Below the pieces are notes generated by a model. The model was not told the DNA's origin. It made no database searches and saw only the letters and a program-made list of their open reading frames with translations. A DNA stretch of 17,625 nucleotides from Candidatus Omnitrophota bacterium (GTDB lineage Bacteria > Omnitrophota > Gorgyraeia > Gygaellales > Profunditerraquicolaceae). The stretch lies in NCBI GenBank assembly GCA_016938245.1, contig JAFGUY010000001.1, positions 1 to 17,625 of the forward strand. The letters run 5' to 3'. The translations under genes were made by a program, and so were the position numbers. This document shows positions 1 through 7,703 of this stretch, piece by piece. The stretch's first letter is position 1. The number at the start of each line of letters is the position of its first letter.

Positions 1-21
1 GCAGGGTCTCTCTTAATTTTC

Positions 22-55
22 AAAGAAATTCGTTTCTTTATATAGAAAACTATAT
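22..55. other. Two short AT-rich hairpins upstream of the LysM lipoprotein gene
   Basis: AAAGAAA (22-28) and TTTCTTT (33-39) form a perfect 7-bp stem closed by a TTCG tetraloop. ATATAG (40-45) and CTATAT (50-55) form a second 6-bp stem right after it. A stable tetraloop on an AT stem could be the weak end of an upstream transcript or a 5' leader structure. There is no clean T-run, so I do not call it a terminator. The rest of 1-92 holds only the ribosome-binding site of the next gene. Confidence 0.35.
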
Positions 56-92
56 TATTAACAGTAATACTATTATACGAGGAGGAAAAGAG

Positions 93-626
93 ATGAAAAA
101 GGTTTATTTATTATTTTTAGGATTGGCATTGGTCCTCTCCGGATGTGTTGCCCGTACCTACCAGTTAACTCAGGACAGGGTTGACCAGAGTCTCTCTGAA
201 GGAAACCGCGGGTATATTATGGGAAGCCGCACCGGGGCTGAACCCGAGAGAAAAACGGAAAGAACAGTGCGGGTTTTTGAATTCGAATTAGGAAAATCGC
301 AGAAAGTCAAAGAGGCTGCCCCTAAAACAGATACCCTTGTTTCGGATTATGTTCCTGCAACTGATTTTGAGGATAATTTGGCGCCGGAGCTAAAAATAGA
401 GAGCGTTTCTTTTCAAAAATATAAAGTAGAGAAGAACGATACTTTGCAGAAGATTTCACAGAAGTTTTACGGAACTACTAAAAAATGGCCCAAAATATAC
501 GAAGCAAATAGAGATACGCTTAAGGCCTCGGATAAACTTTATCCCGGACAGGTACTAAATATACCCGAAGAAGGTATTAAAAAAGAGGCGGAATTATTAA
601 AAGAGACTACGGAAAAAATAAAATAA
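93..626 (+). CDS. LysM-domain lipoprotein
   Basis: A 177-residue envelope lipoprotein. A Lys-Lys n-region and a hydrophobic stretch lead to an LSGC lipobox, so Cys18 is the predicted acylated residue after signal peptidase II cleavage. Residues 19-105 are polar and probably a flexible linker. Residues about 110-158 form one LysM repeat, recognisable from YKVEKNDTL, ISQKFYG, WPKIYEANRD and YPGQVLNIP. LysM domains bind N-acetylglucosamine polymers such as peptidoglycan, so the protein probably tethers the outer membrane to the wall. The start has a strong GGAGGA at 81-86, six bases before ATG. phoH begins 10 bp after the stop, so the two may be co-transcribed. There is no catalytic domain beside the LysM, so a structural role is more likely than a hydrolase. 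Confidence 0.88.
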   Translation: MKKVYLLFLGLALVLSGCVARTYQLTQDRVDQSLSEGNRGYIMGSRTGAEPERKTERTVRVFEFELGKSQKVKEAAPKTDTLVSDYVPATDFEDNLAPELKIESVSFQKYKVEKNDTLQKISQKFYGTTKKWPKIYEANRDTLKASDKLYPGQVLNIPEEGIKKEAELLKETTEKIK

Positions 627-636
627 AAGATTTTAA

Positions 637-1560
637 ATGGATAAGTTAATAAAACTACAGAGCCATAAAGAAGCTTACGCGCTCTGCGGGTTGCATGATG
701 CAAATATCAGGCTCATTGAAAAAGCGTTCAAGGTAAAGATTACCCTGCGCAACGAACACCTTAAGGTAAGCGGTACTGCTACTAACATAAAAAAATCCGT
801 AGAGCTAATCGATTACTTACTGGATGCCTTAAGGGCAGGAGAGGATAATATCGGAGAGCTAGATTTATCCTGCCTAATCTCTAATTTTAAGAAGCCAAAA
901 AGAGAAGAACTTTCTTTAGGTAGCCAGATCGGCCCTAAAACCTTAGGCCAGCGCGGTTATGTTGAGGCAATAAGAGAATACGACATTGTCTTTGGGATCG
1001 GGCCTGCAGGCACAGGCAAAACCTATCTTGCCATGGCCTCTGCTGTCGAAGCCCTGAAAAAACAGGAAGTCAGAAGAATTATTCTTACCCGCCCGGCAAT
1101 TGAAGCAGGAGAATCTCTGGGGTTTTTACCCGGAGATATGCGCGAAAAAATCTCGCCTTACTTAAGGCCCTTGTATGATGCCCTGTATGACATGATGGAG
1201 GCAGAAAAAATAGAAAAATACTTAGAGACCGGGATTATTGAGGTTGCGCCATTAGCCTACATGAGAGGCAGGACATTAAATGATGCGTTTATAATCCTCG
1301 ATGAAGCCCAAAACTGCACTGCAGAGCAGATGAAGATGTTTTTAACGCGGTTAGGGTTTGACTCCAAAGCGGTAATCACCGGAGACATTACCCAGAGCGA
1401 CCTCCCTGCCGGTAAACCCGTCGGCTTACTTCAGGCCCAAGACATATTAAGCGGAATTAAAGATATAAAGTTCGTATATTTTACCGGACAGGATGTAGTA
1501 AGGCACGCATTAGTGCAAAGGATAATCGAAGCATATGATAAAGTTGTTAAAAAAAATTAG
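637..1560 (+). CDS. phoH: PhoH-family ATPase
   Basis: A 307-residue cytoplasmic P-loop NTPase of the PhoH/PhoL (YbeZ) family. Residues 1-75 resemble the family's small KH-like N-terminal domain. Walker A is GPAGTGKT at 122-129 and Walker B is IILDEAQN around 219-226, with catalytic Asp222/Glu223. RPAIEAGESLGFLPGD and the MRGRTLNDAF segment are also typical of the family. PhoH proteins are thought to act as RNA-linked ATPases or helicases that partner YbeY, and ybeY lies two genes downstream here. No good Shine-Dalgarno precedes the ATG, so expression may depend on read-through from the lipoprotein gene 10 bp upstream. Its 3' end overlaps the next gene by 26 bp. The length is near the family norm and no key residue is missing. 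Confidence 0.95.
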   Translation: MDKLIKLQSHKEAYALCGLHDANIRLIEKAFKVKITLRNEHLKVSGTATNIKKSVELIDYLLDALRAGEDNIGELDLSCLISNFKKPKREELSLGSQIGPKTLGQRGYVEAIREYDIVFGIGPAGTGKTYLAMASAVEALKKQEVRRIILTRPAIEAGESLGFLPGDMREKISPYLRPLYDALYDMMEAEKIEKYLETGIIEVAPLAYMRGRTLNDAFIILDEAQNCTAEQMKMFLTRLGFDSKAVITGDITQSDLPAGKPVGLLQAQDILSGIKDIKFVYFTGQDVVRHALVQRIIEAYDKVVKKN

Positions 1561-2863
1561 GCTAAGCGGGTTGTTTTTGGCCCTATTAGTTTTTATATTG
1601 GGGCATATTGCCGGCATAAATCCTGTGGCGCCGTTTTTTCTTTTATCCATCTATTTATACTGTAAATTAAGAGGGTTAATCGTAAAAAATGCAAGTCTGC
1701 TTAACCTCTCCCTTTTATTTTTAATAATTTTTACCAGCGGTTACCTTATCCTAACCAATAATCTCCCGCTTTATTTTATACCGTTTTCAGTTGTACCGAT
1801 GCTTTTAATGCTCCTCTTTTCAAGCTTAGAGCTGTCTTTAATTATCCCGCTTGCTGCCGCAGTATCTTTAAGCGTAACAGGTAAGTTCTCTTTGGAGTTA
1901 ATCCCGCTTTTTCTTACAAGCGCTATATTAAGCGCCCTGCTTGTAAAAGGAGCGCGTAAACGCAGTACAATCATCCGCGCAGGCGCCATTTCCGGGCTTG
2001 CCCAGCTGGTTATATTTATATTCACCCGCTCCCCTGAAACAGGCTTATCATATCAAGGAATTTATTTCTTAATTAACGGGCTCATCTCAAGCATAATAGT
2101 TTTAGGGGTACTTCCTATATTTGAATACCTCTTCGGTGCCATAACCAATATCAGCCTGCTGGAACTGGCGGATTTTCACCAACCGCTTCTAGAGCGTTTA
2201 ATACAGGAAACCCCCGGGACTTACCACCATAGCCTGATTGTCGGAAACCTGTCGGAAACTGCCTCAAGGGCAATAGGCGCTAATGCGCTTTTAAGCCGGG
2301 TAGGGGCTTATTATCACGATATAGGAAAACTCCAGAAGCCGGAATATTTCAGCGAGAACCAGGATAAAACCGCCAGTAAACATGATGCCTTTTCTCCGGC
2401 AATGAGCAAGCTCGTGATTATGAAACATGTAAAAGAGGGAGTAGGGCTGGCAAAAAAATATAAGCTTAACCCGGCACTAATAGATTTTATAGAGCAGCAC
2501 CACGGCAAAAGCCTGGTCTATTATTTCTATCTTAGGGCGCTGGAAAATCCCAAAGAAGATCAGGAAGTAGAAGAAGAGGGATACCGTTATCCCGGCCCGA
2601 AACCAAGATCCAAAGAAACGGCGATAGTCTTATTGGCTGATTCGGTTGAGGCAGCAGCAAGGTCTTTAAAAGACCCTGACCCTGCGGCAATAGGAGACCT
2701 GGTACATAAAATTATTAATAATAAATTTATCGACGGCCAGCTTGATGAATGCGACCTTAAGCTAAAAGACTTAGAGAAAATTTCGGCAGTATTTATAAAA
2801 CTCCTCTGCGGAATATACCATAGCCGCGCAAGTTATCCTGAAAAAGAAAACAATCAAATCTAA
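1535..2863 (+). CDS. pgpH: 7TM-HD membrane phosphodiesterase, PgpH/YqfF-like, lacking the extracytoplasmic domain
   Basis: A 442-residue membrane protein. Residues about 10-200 contain roughly seven hydrophobic segments, and residues 217-440 form a cytoplasmic HD phosphohydrolase domain. Candidate metal ligands are His231/232 (PGTYHHSL), His261-Asp262 (YYHDIGKL), His283-Asp284, His322/323 (IEQHHG) and Asp369 (LLADSVEAA). This fits PgpH, which hydrolyses cyclic di-AMP to pApA in Firmicutes. Full-length PgpH is over 700 residues and carries a large extracytoplasmic 7TMR-HDED domain before the membrane bundle. That domain is absent here, so any ligand-sensing input is reduced. The start overlaps phoH by 26 bp and its ribosome-binding site is weak, suggesting translational coupling. 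Placement between phoH and ybeY matches the conserved phoH-yqfF-ybeY order. The c-di-AMP substrate is inferred from family membership. Confidence 0.9.
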   Translation: MIKLLKKIRLSGLFLALLVFILGHIAGINPVAPFFLLSIYLYCKLRGLIVKNASLLNLSLLFLIIFTSGYLILTNNLPLYFIPFSVVPMLLMLLFSSLELSLIIPLAAAVSLSVTGKFSLELIPLFLTSAILSALLVKGARKRSTIIRAGAISGLAQLVIFIFTRSPETGLSYQGIYFLINGLISSIIVLGVLPIFEYLFGAITNISLLELADFHQPLLERLIQETPGTYHHSLIVGNLSETASRAIGANALLSRVGAYYHDIGKLQKPEYFSENQDKTASKHDAFSPAMSKLVIMKHVKEGVGLAKKYKLNPALIDFIEQHHGKSLVYYFYLRALENPKEDQEVEEEGYRYPGPKPRSKETAIVLLADSVEAAARSLKDPDPAAIGDLVHKIINNKFIDGQLDECDLKLKDLEKISAVFIKLLCGIYHSRASYPEKENNQI

Positions 2864-2890
2864 GAAAAGAAAAAAAACGGTACGTCTATT

Positions 2891-3370
2891 ATGATAAACC
2901 CCGTTAGAAACCTTAAAGAGACAACTAATAGACACGGTGTTTCTAACAGGGTAAATATAGCCGTAATAAACCTTCAAGAAAAGGCCTTGGTGTATCCTAA
3001 AGCAATAAAGAAACTGGTTAAGCGGGTCTTAAAAGAAGAGAGGATAAAGGCCGGCGCAGAGATAACCGTATCGATAGTAAATGACCGTATAATCCGTAAA
3101 CTCAACATGCTTTACTTAAAAAAAGACCTGCCTACGGATGTTTTGGCGTTTAATTCTACGGAAACTTTCGATAAAAACAATCTTTATGCCGATATAATAG
3201 TCTCTTCAGATACGGCGGCATATAATGCTAAGGTATTTAATACCACTTTTAACTTCGAGCTTAAGCTTTATGTAATTCACGGTTTACTGCATCTTTTAGG
3301 CTATAACCATAGCTCGGCAAAAAAAAGAAAAACAATGCTGCGCAAAGAATTAAAATATGTCCATACATAA
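2891..3370 (+). CDS. ybeY: Endoribonuclease YbeY (16S rRNA maturation), with element-derived N-terminus
   Basis: A 159-residue YbeY-family metalloprotein. The zinc site HxxxHxxxxxH is intact as HGLLHLLGYNH near residues 130-140. The usual GYDH is GYNH here, so the Asp before the last His is Asn. The TDVLAFN segment matches the conserved DVLSFP region. YbeY acts in 16S rRNA 3' maturation and ribosome quality control. Residues about 3-21 (NPVRN...GVSNRV) come from a 55-bp palindromic element at 2898-2952. The YbeY fold proper appears to start near NIAVINLQ. No alternative in-frame ATG, GTG or TTG lies between the element and the domain, so the element is probably translated. No Shine-Dalgarno is visible. 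The 3' end overlaps recO by 14 bp. Confidence 0.88.
   Translation: MINPVRNLKETTNRHGVSNRVNIAVINLQEKALVYPKAIKKLVKRVLKEERIKAGAEITVSIVNDRIIRKLNMLYLKKDLPTDVLAFNSTETFDKNNLYADIIVSSDTAAYNAKVFNTTFNFELKLYVIHGLLHLLGYNHSSAKKRKTMLRKELKYVHT
2898..2952 (+). repeat. Coding palindromic element, copy 1 (in ybeY)
   Basis: A 55-bp element. The left arm ACCCCGTTAGAAAC (2898-2911) and right arm GTTTCTAACAGGGT (2939-2952) are reverse complements at 13 of 14 positions. Copy 2 at 10504-10558 is also exactly 55 bp, identical at about 41 of 55 positions, and starts at the second codon position of its host gene, as this one does. It is read through without a stop as NPVRN...GVSNRV. The opposite strand also reads as a PVRN...VSNGV peptide because of the palindrome. 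It resembles in concept the Rickettsia palindromic elements that insert into genes and stay translated. Confidence 0.85.
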
Positions 3371-4112
3371 AACCGAAGCAATAATTCTAAGGAGGATAGA
3401 TTTTAGGGAGACTTCCCTTATTGTTGATTTCTATACCCGCGATTTCGGAAAGATCTGCGGCATATTAAAAGGGATACGGCTTGAGCCCCAGAAATTCGCC
3501 AGCACAGTAGAACTTTCTTCATATAACGATATCGTATTTTATAAGAGACCCGGCACTGCTATTTACCTTGTAAGCGCCTGCGACCTGAAAAATAAATTCT
3601 TTAATATCCGCAATCACATGGCTAAGGCAGCGATCAGCGGATTCATAATGGAGCTTATCTCGGCGGTTATGCAACCGGAAGAGAAAAACGAAGAAATCTT
3701 TAACCTTGCGATAAACGCATTAAAAGAACTGGAAACAACACAAAATCCGGATAAGATAGCTACCATATTTAAGATTAAAATGCTTGCGCTCTCCGGGTTT
3801 AAGCCGCACTTCGACTCCTGCGTCTGCTGTTCAGAGAGGATAATGGGCCAATCAAAGTTCAGCCTAAAGATGGGCGGGCTTTTATGCCCTAAATGCTATT
3901 TTAAGGATTTAAGCGCCCGGGCAATATTCCGCGGTACGATAGCTTCAATATTGCATATCGAAAGGAACGATTTTAAAACAAACCTTAACCTGGGGCTTAA
4001 CCCCCAGATAAAAAAAGAGCTGGATGTAATATTAAATGCCTTCCTGAATTTTCATCTTGAGCGGGAATTAAAATCACAAAAGGTCATAAATAAGCTCGCT
4101 ATAGCCGTTTAA
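3357..4112 (+). CDS. recO: DNA repair protein RecO
   Basis: A 251-residue RecO. The N-terminal OB-fold is visible as KTEAIILRRIDFRETSLIV, followed by YTRDFGKICGILKGIR. The helical C-terminal part holds a four-cysteine zinc site with Cys155/Cys158 (the CVCC segment) and Cys177/Cys180 (LLCPKC). RecO anneals SSB-coated single strands and, with RecR, loads RecA at gaps during RecF-pathway repair. Its ATG lies inside the 3' end of ybeY with a 14-bp overlap, indicating an operon and coupled translation. The ybeY-recO neighbourhood is common in bacteria, usually with era or cdd between them, which are missing here. Length and motifs are normal. Confidence 0.93.
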   Translation: MSIHKTEAIILRRIDFRETSLIVDFYTRDFGKICGILKGIRLEPQKFASTVELSSYNDIVFYKRPGTAIYLVSACDLKNKFFNIRNHMAKAAISGFIMELISAVMQPEEKNEEIFNLAINALKELETTQNPDKIATIFKIKMLALSGFKPHFDSCVCCSERIMGQSKFSLKMGGLLCPKCYFKDLSARAIFRGTIASILHIERNDFKTNLNLGLNPQIKKELDVILNAFLNFHLERELKSQKVINKLAIAV

Positions 4113-4135
4113 TCCTTATAAGGCGGAGGAAAATC

Positions 4136-5071
4136 ATGAAAATTGTAATTGTAGGCCCGGGAGCAATGGGCTCTCTCTTAGCTGCTCATTTATTAAAGCC
4201 TAAGAAAGAAGAAGTTTGGCTCTTTGATTATAAAAAAGAACGGGCAGCCAAAATCTCAGAGTCAGGGATAAGTATTGAAGGGGTATCCGGAAGCTGGCAG
4301 GTAAAACCTAATGTTAGCTGCGATATAAACGAGGTGGGGCCTGCTGACCTTTTTATAATCTGCGTTAAGTCATACGATACAAAAAAAGCCATTGCAAATC
4401 TTAAACCGATAGTAAAAGATAATAGCGCAGTGCTTACTCTGCAAAACGGTATAGGCAATATCGAAATAATCACGGAGGCGTTAGGAAGCGAGAGGATCGT
4501 GGCAGGAGTAACTAATCTCGGAGCCACCCTTACCCAGACGGGAATCGTCCGCCACGCAGGAAAAGGGGAGACTGCTATCGGCAGGATGGATGCAAAGATG
4601 ACGGTACAGATGCGTTCTATCCGCGATACCTTTAATAAAGCAGGGCTGGAGACTAAGATCTCCCGTGATATAAAGGGACTTATCTGGTCAAAGCTTATTA
4701 TCAACGCCGCAATTAACGCCCTTACGGCGGTATTAAGGATTAACAACGGCAAGCTTACTGAATTTGAATGGACGCGCAAGATAATGCGCGATACTGTTAC
4801 CGAGGCAGTCCGCATTGCCAAAAGAAAACGCATTAAGCTTAACTTTGATGACCCTTTAGCCAAAGTTGAGGCAGTTGCCGAAGCTACCGCAACAAACATA
4901 TCTTCAATGCTACAGGATGTCCTGCGTAAAAAGCGCACGGAGATAGATTTTATTAACGGGGTAATTGTCAGGCAGGGGCAGGAGCTGAACATCCCTGTGC
5001 CGGTTAACCAAATACTGGTTGACTTGATTAAAACAATAGAAGCAAGTTATGATATATCACTAAATAAATGA
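4136..5071 (+). CDS. panE: 2-dehydropantoate 2-reductase (ketopantoate reductase)
   Basis: A 311-residue NADPH-dependent reductase converting ketopantoate to pantoate in pantothenate/CoA synthesis. The Rossmann nucleotide-binding motif GPGAMG is at residues 7-12. TLQNGIGN at 101-108 is the family substrate-side loop. WSKLIINAAIN from 185 carries the likely catalytic Lys186. The C-terminal helical domain has the conserved RTEIDFINGVIVRQG segment. A strong GGAGGA sits five bases before ATG, 23 bp after recO, so it may belong to the same operon. panB, which makes its substrate, lies about 2.6 kb downstream, with apbE and mgtE between. panC and panD are not in the window. A long antisense frame here is a composition shadow. 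Confidence 0.92.
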   Translation: MKIVIVGPGAMGSLLAAHLLKPKKEEVWLFDYKKERAAKISESGISIEGVSGSWQVKPNVSCDINEVGPADLFIICVKSYDTKKAIANLKPIVKDNSAVLTLQNGIGNIEIITEALGSERIVAGVTNLGATLTQTGIVRHAGKGETAIGRMDAKMTVQMRSIRDTFNKAGLETKISRDIKGLIWSKLIINAAINALTAVLRINNGKLTEFEWTRKIMRDTVTEAVRIAKRKRIKLNFDDPLAKVEAVAEATATNISSMLQDVLRKKRTEIDFINGVIVRQGQELNIPVPVNQILVDLIKTIEASYDISLNK

Positions 5072-5357
5072 TTTATCGAATAAACCTGTCGTGTTTCTCG
5101 CTGGGGTTAGCTAAAATCGACATTCGCTCGAAATCACGCCAGACTCATTCTTGTTAGTAGAAATTTTGTTATATAAGTATTAGCGGGTGACAAGGCTTAA
5201 TTCGAGCAGCATCTTGAAAATTTGAGCGGGCACGGTTGCCCAGCTAATACTTATCAGGCAGAGCGAAAATTTTCTTGAAGCGCTTGTCCCGCCTCGCTGG
5301 GGCGGGACAAGCGGTGCTGAGAGAACAAGCCTTGGCAGGACCCGCTAAAATCTTAAT
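5072..5357. other. Non-coding region rich in inverted repeats between panE and apbE
   Basis: This 286-bp gap has no supportable gene. It holds a perfect 12-bp inverted repeat, ATAAGTATTAGC (5173-5184) with GCTAATACTTAT (5243-5254). Nested inside is a local hairpin, GGGC (5228-5231) with GCCC (5238-5241). A 13-bp hairpin follows at 5281-5313. Two 9-bp direct repeats also occur: TCGCTGGGG at 5098 and 5294, and GCTAAAATC at 5110 and 5344. No U-tract follows the strong hairpin, so it is not a typical intrinsic terminator. It may be a remnant of a repeat or miniature element, or a structured RNA. It matches no riboswitch I know. Confidence 0.6.
5281..5313. repeat. Strong 13-bp hairpin
   Basis: CGCTTGTCCCGCC (5281-5293) pairs perfectly with GGCGGGACAAGCG (5301-5313) across a 7-base loop. 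The stem is much more GC-rich than its surroundings. It could attenuate transcription into apbE or mark a repeat-element end. No T-run follows on either strand. Confidence 0.7.
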
Positions 5358-6293
5358 ATGCGTAGATACATGACTGCAATAGTGATAATTGGATGTGCGG
5401 CGGTTGCGGCTTATTTTACCGGCTGCAATAATACCTCTACAGGCAGGCTCTATAGCGAGAAGAGGGTAGCAATGGGGACATTCGTAGAGGTTATCTCTCC
5501 TGAAAGCAAAGCCCTTTATATAGCCTTTGACGAGATCCGCCGTATAGAAAAGCTCTTGAGCAAGTATGACCAAAACAGCGAGATCTCGCAATTAAACCGG
5601 CACGGAAGGCTAAAGGCAAGCCCGGAAACATTTTATATTGTAAAAAGGGCTAAGGAATTTTATTCTCTAACTAACGGCGCATTTGATATTACCGTCGGGC
5701 CGCTTATGGACTTGTGGGGTTTTACAGAAAAGAAGTATTCCGTTCCTTCAGAAAGAAAAATAAAGTCAGCGTTAAAATTAATAGGTTCAGATAAAATTAT
5801 TTTGCATGAAAAAGATAGTGTGATACAATTTAAACTTTCAGGAATGAAAATCGACTTAGGCGCAATTGCCAAAGGTTATGCAGTGGATTGCGCGGTAAAG
5901 AAATTGAAAGAGGCAGGGATAAAAAGCTGCCTGATAAATGCCGGCGGACAGGTTGACTGCTTGGGGAGCAGGTTCTCAAAACCGTGGAAAGTAGCCCTGA
6001 AAAATCCGCGAGGTTTGGGCGTAACCGATTATTTAGAATTAAAAAATAAGGCAGTATCAACTTCCGGAAACTACGAGCAGTCATTTAAGGATTGCAGAAA
6101 AGATTACGGCCATATATTCGACCCTAAGACAGGATCCCCGAAAGAAACAGATATTCTTTCGGTTACGGTCATAGCCTTTGATTCGCTTACTGCCGATGCC
6201 TTATCTACCGCGATATTTGCATTAGGTAAAGAAAAAGGGGAATTATTGATTTCGAAGCTAACTGGCATAGAGGTAAAAATAATCGAAAAATGA
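5358..6293 (+). CDS. apbE: FAD:protein FMN transferase, lipoprotein type (ApbE)
   Basis: A 311-residue ApbE. It attaches FMN covalently to threonine residues of secreted or membrane flavoproteins, using FAD. An Arg-Arg n-region, a hydrophobic stretch and FTGC predict lipidation at Cys23, placing it on the periplasmic side. Family motifs are present in order: GAFDITVGPLMDLWGF (107-122), DLGAIAKGYAVD (166-177), NAGG (194-197), STSGNYE, HIFDPKTG (252-259) and the metal/flavin-binding DSLTADALSTAIF (275-287). No Rnf or Nqr subunit, the common clients, is seen nearby. The ATG has no clear Shine-Dalgarno. A second ATG four codons later would lose the Arg residues of the signal peptide, so I keep the first. 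The gene ends in a 4-bp overlap with mgtE. Confidence 0.93.
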   Translation: MRRYMTAIVIIGCAAVAAYFTGCNNTSTGRLYSEKRVAMGTFVEVISPESKALYIAFDEIRRIEKLLSKYDQNSEISQLNRHGRLKASPETFYIVKRAKEFYSLTNGAFDITVGPLMDLWGFTEKKYSVPSERKIKSALKLIGSDKIILHEKDSVIQFKLSGMKIDLGAIAKGYAVDCAVKKLKEAGIKSCLINAGGQVDCLGSRFSKPWKVALKNPRGLGVTDYLELKNKAVSTSGNYEQSFKDCRKDYGHIFDPKTGSPKETDILSVTVIAFDSLTADALSTAIFALGKEKGELLISKLTGIEVKIIEK

Positions 6294-7690
6294 AAAACTC
6301 CTTAAGAAAAAATATGGATGTCTTTGCCTTGTTCCTGCCGGAGACAAGAGAGTTCATCAAGAATAAAGATTTTAACGGGCTTAAGGCATCGTTAAAAAAT
6401 ATGAACTCCATGGATATTGCCGAAGGATGGCGCCATCTTGAACAGACTGAAAAAATAATCATCTTCCGGCTTTTAGGGACAAAAAAGGCAGTTGAGGTAT
6501 TTGAAAACTTACCCTTTCCTGAACAAAATTATATTCTTAATAACCTTGAGAATGCGGAAGTATCCCAGATCTTAAACGAGATGGCTCCGGATGAAAGGGC
6601 TGACCTTTTTAAAGAGTTCCCCAGAAAAGTCTCACGTAAGTTCTTCCTTTTAGCAAGCAAAGAGACAGTAAGGGAAACGCATGCCCTTATGGATTATCCG
6701 GAAGGAAAAGCAGGGAGCCTTATGACTACGGAACTTGTCTCCTTAAAAAAGGAGATGAGCGCAAAACAGGCAATACTTTACATTCAGGAGAATTTAAGGG
6801 CCAACTATAGAGAAAATATTTATTCTCTCTTTGTCACGGATGATTCCAATAGGCTTATCGGAAGCATATCGTTGCAGGATATATTAAAGACTCCTCCTGA
6901 TATGCTTATACGCGACTCTATGACCAGCGCAGAAGCGATAAAAGTATCCCCGGAAATGGAAGCGCAAGATTTAGGAAACCTGTTTAAGAAATATGACCTC
7001 TTTGACGCCCCGGTAGTGGATAAAGATAACAAGTTAATCGGAATTATTACCGTTGATGATATAGTAGAAACTCTTGAAAAAGAGGCTACTAAAGATATAT
7101 ATGAAATAGGTAAGATGGATGCTAAAGGAGGCGAAATTATAAGCTATGCTAAAGCAACTGCCTTTGAACTGGTAAAAAGAAGGGCAGGTTGGCTGGTATT
7201 GCTCCTTGTCTTTGATTTTTTAACCGGCACAGTATTAAAATTCTTTGAACAGAGCCTAAGCGCTGTAGTTGCTCTTGCTTTCTTTATACCTATGTTACTT
7301 GATACCGGAGGAAATGCCGGAGCCCAAACTTCAATCACTATCATAAGAGGCTTGGCCACAGGAGATGTAAAGCCTAAAAATGTGCTTAAGGTTATTAAGT
7401 TAGAGTTAGGCGCGGCACTACTTATGGGGCTTGTAGTAGGAATTATTGCCTTTGGAAGGGCTTTTCTTCTTCAGAAGGATTTTATGCTTTCAATAGTAGT
7501 AGGCTTAACCATGCTTTTGATTGCTTTGCTGGCTATTGCTACCGGAATATCATTACCTTTAATATCTAAAAAAGTGGGCTTAGACCCTGCGGTATTAGCC
7601 GGGCCGATTACAACCAGCGTTGTGGATGTAGTAGGGTTAATTATATATTTTAAGATCGCGCAGTTTTTTATACCTGCATTAAGATTCTAA
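6290..7690 (+). CDS. mgtE: Magnesium transporter MgtE
   Basis: A 466-residue inner-membrane Mg2+ channel/transporter. The cytoplasmic N domain covers about 20-135 and includes the superhelical MAPDERADLFKEFPR segment. Two CBS domains follow (about 141-200 and 206-262), ending in GIITVDDIVETLE. They sense Mg2+ and gate the pore. A linker helix leads to about five membrane segments from 300 to 460. The conserved GGNAGAQTS (340-348) and DPAVLAGPITTSVVD (432-446) are present. Asp432 corresponds to the pore aspartate of characterised MgtE proteins. Length is normal and no domain is missing. The ATGA overlap with apbE indicates coupled translation. No M-box-like leader is visible, so regulation is probably at the protein level through the CBS domains. 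Confidence 0.95.
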   Translation: MKNSLRKNMDVFALFLPETREFIKNKDFNGLKASLKNMNSMDIAEGWRHLEQTEKIIIFRLLGTKKAVEVFENLPFPEQNYILNNLENAEVSQILNEMAPDERADLFKEFPRKVSRKFFLLASKETVRETHALMDYPEGKAGSLMTTELVSLKKEMSAKQAILYIQENLRANYRENIYSLFVTDDSNRLIGSISLQDILKTPPDMLIRDSMTSAEAIKVSPEMEAQDLGNLFKKYDLFDAPVVDKDNKLIGIITVDDIVETLEKEATKDIYEIGKMDAKGGEIISYAKATAFELVKRRAGWLVLLLVFDFLTGTVLKFFEQSLSAVVALAFFIPMLLDTGGNAGAQTSITIIRGLATGDVKPKNVLKVIKLELGAALLMGLVVGIIAFGRAFLLQKDFMLSIVVGLTMLLIALLAIATGISLPLISKKVGLDPAVLAGPITTSVVDVVGLIIYFKIAQFFIPALRF

Positions 7691-7703
7691 GAAAATTAGA
7701 AAT

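Noticed and set aside
3988..4015. Hairpin CTGGGG...CCCCCAG followed by an A-run inside recO
   Set aside because: It lies within the coding region and is not followed by a T-run on the plus strand, so it is not a terminator. It is probably codon coincidence.
4228..4992. 254-residue open frame antisense to panE
   Set aside because: panE on the plus strand has clear family motifs, a strong ribosome-binding site and correct length. The antisense frame shows no recognisable domain and is a codon-composition shadow.
5281..5313. Intrinsic terminator for panE
   Set aside because: The stem is strong, but no U-tract follows and it lies more than 200 bp after the stop codon, so I list it only as a hairpin.
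5244..5591. 115-residue minus-strand frame across the intergenic repeats and apbE start
   Set aside because: It runs through the 13-bp hairpin and into the apbE signal peptide region, has no ribosome-binding site and looks like translated repeats.
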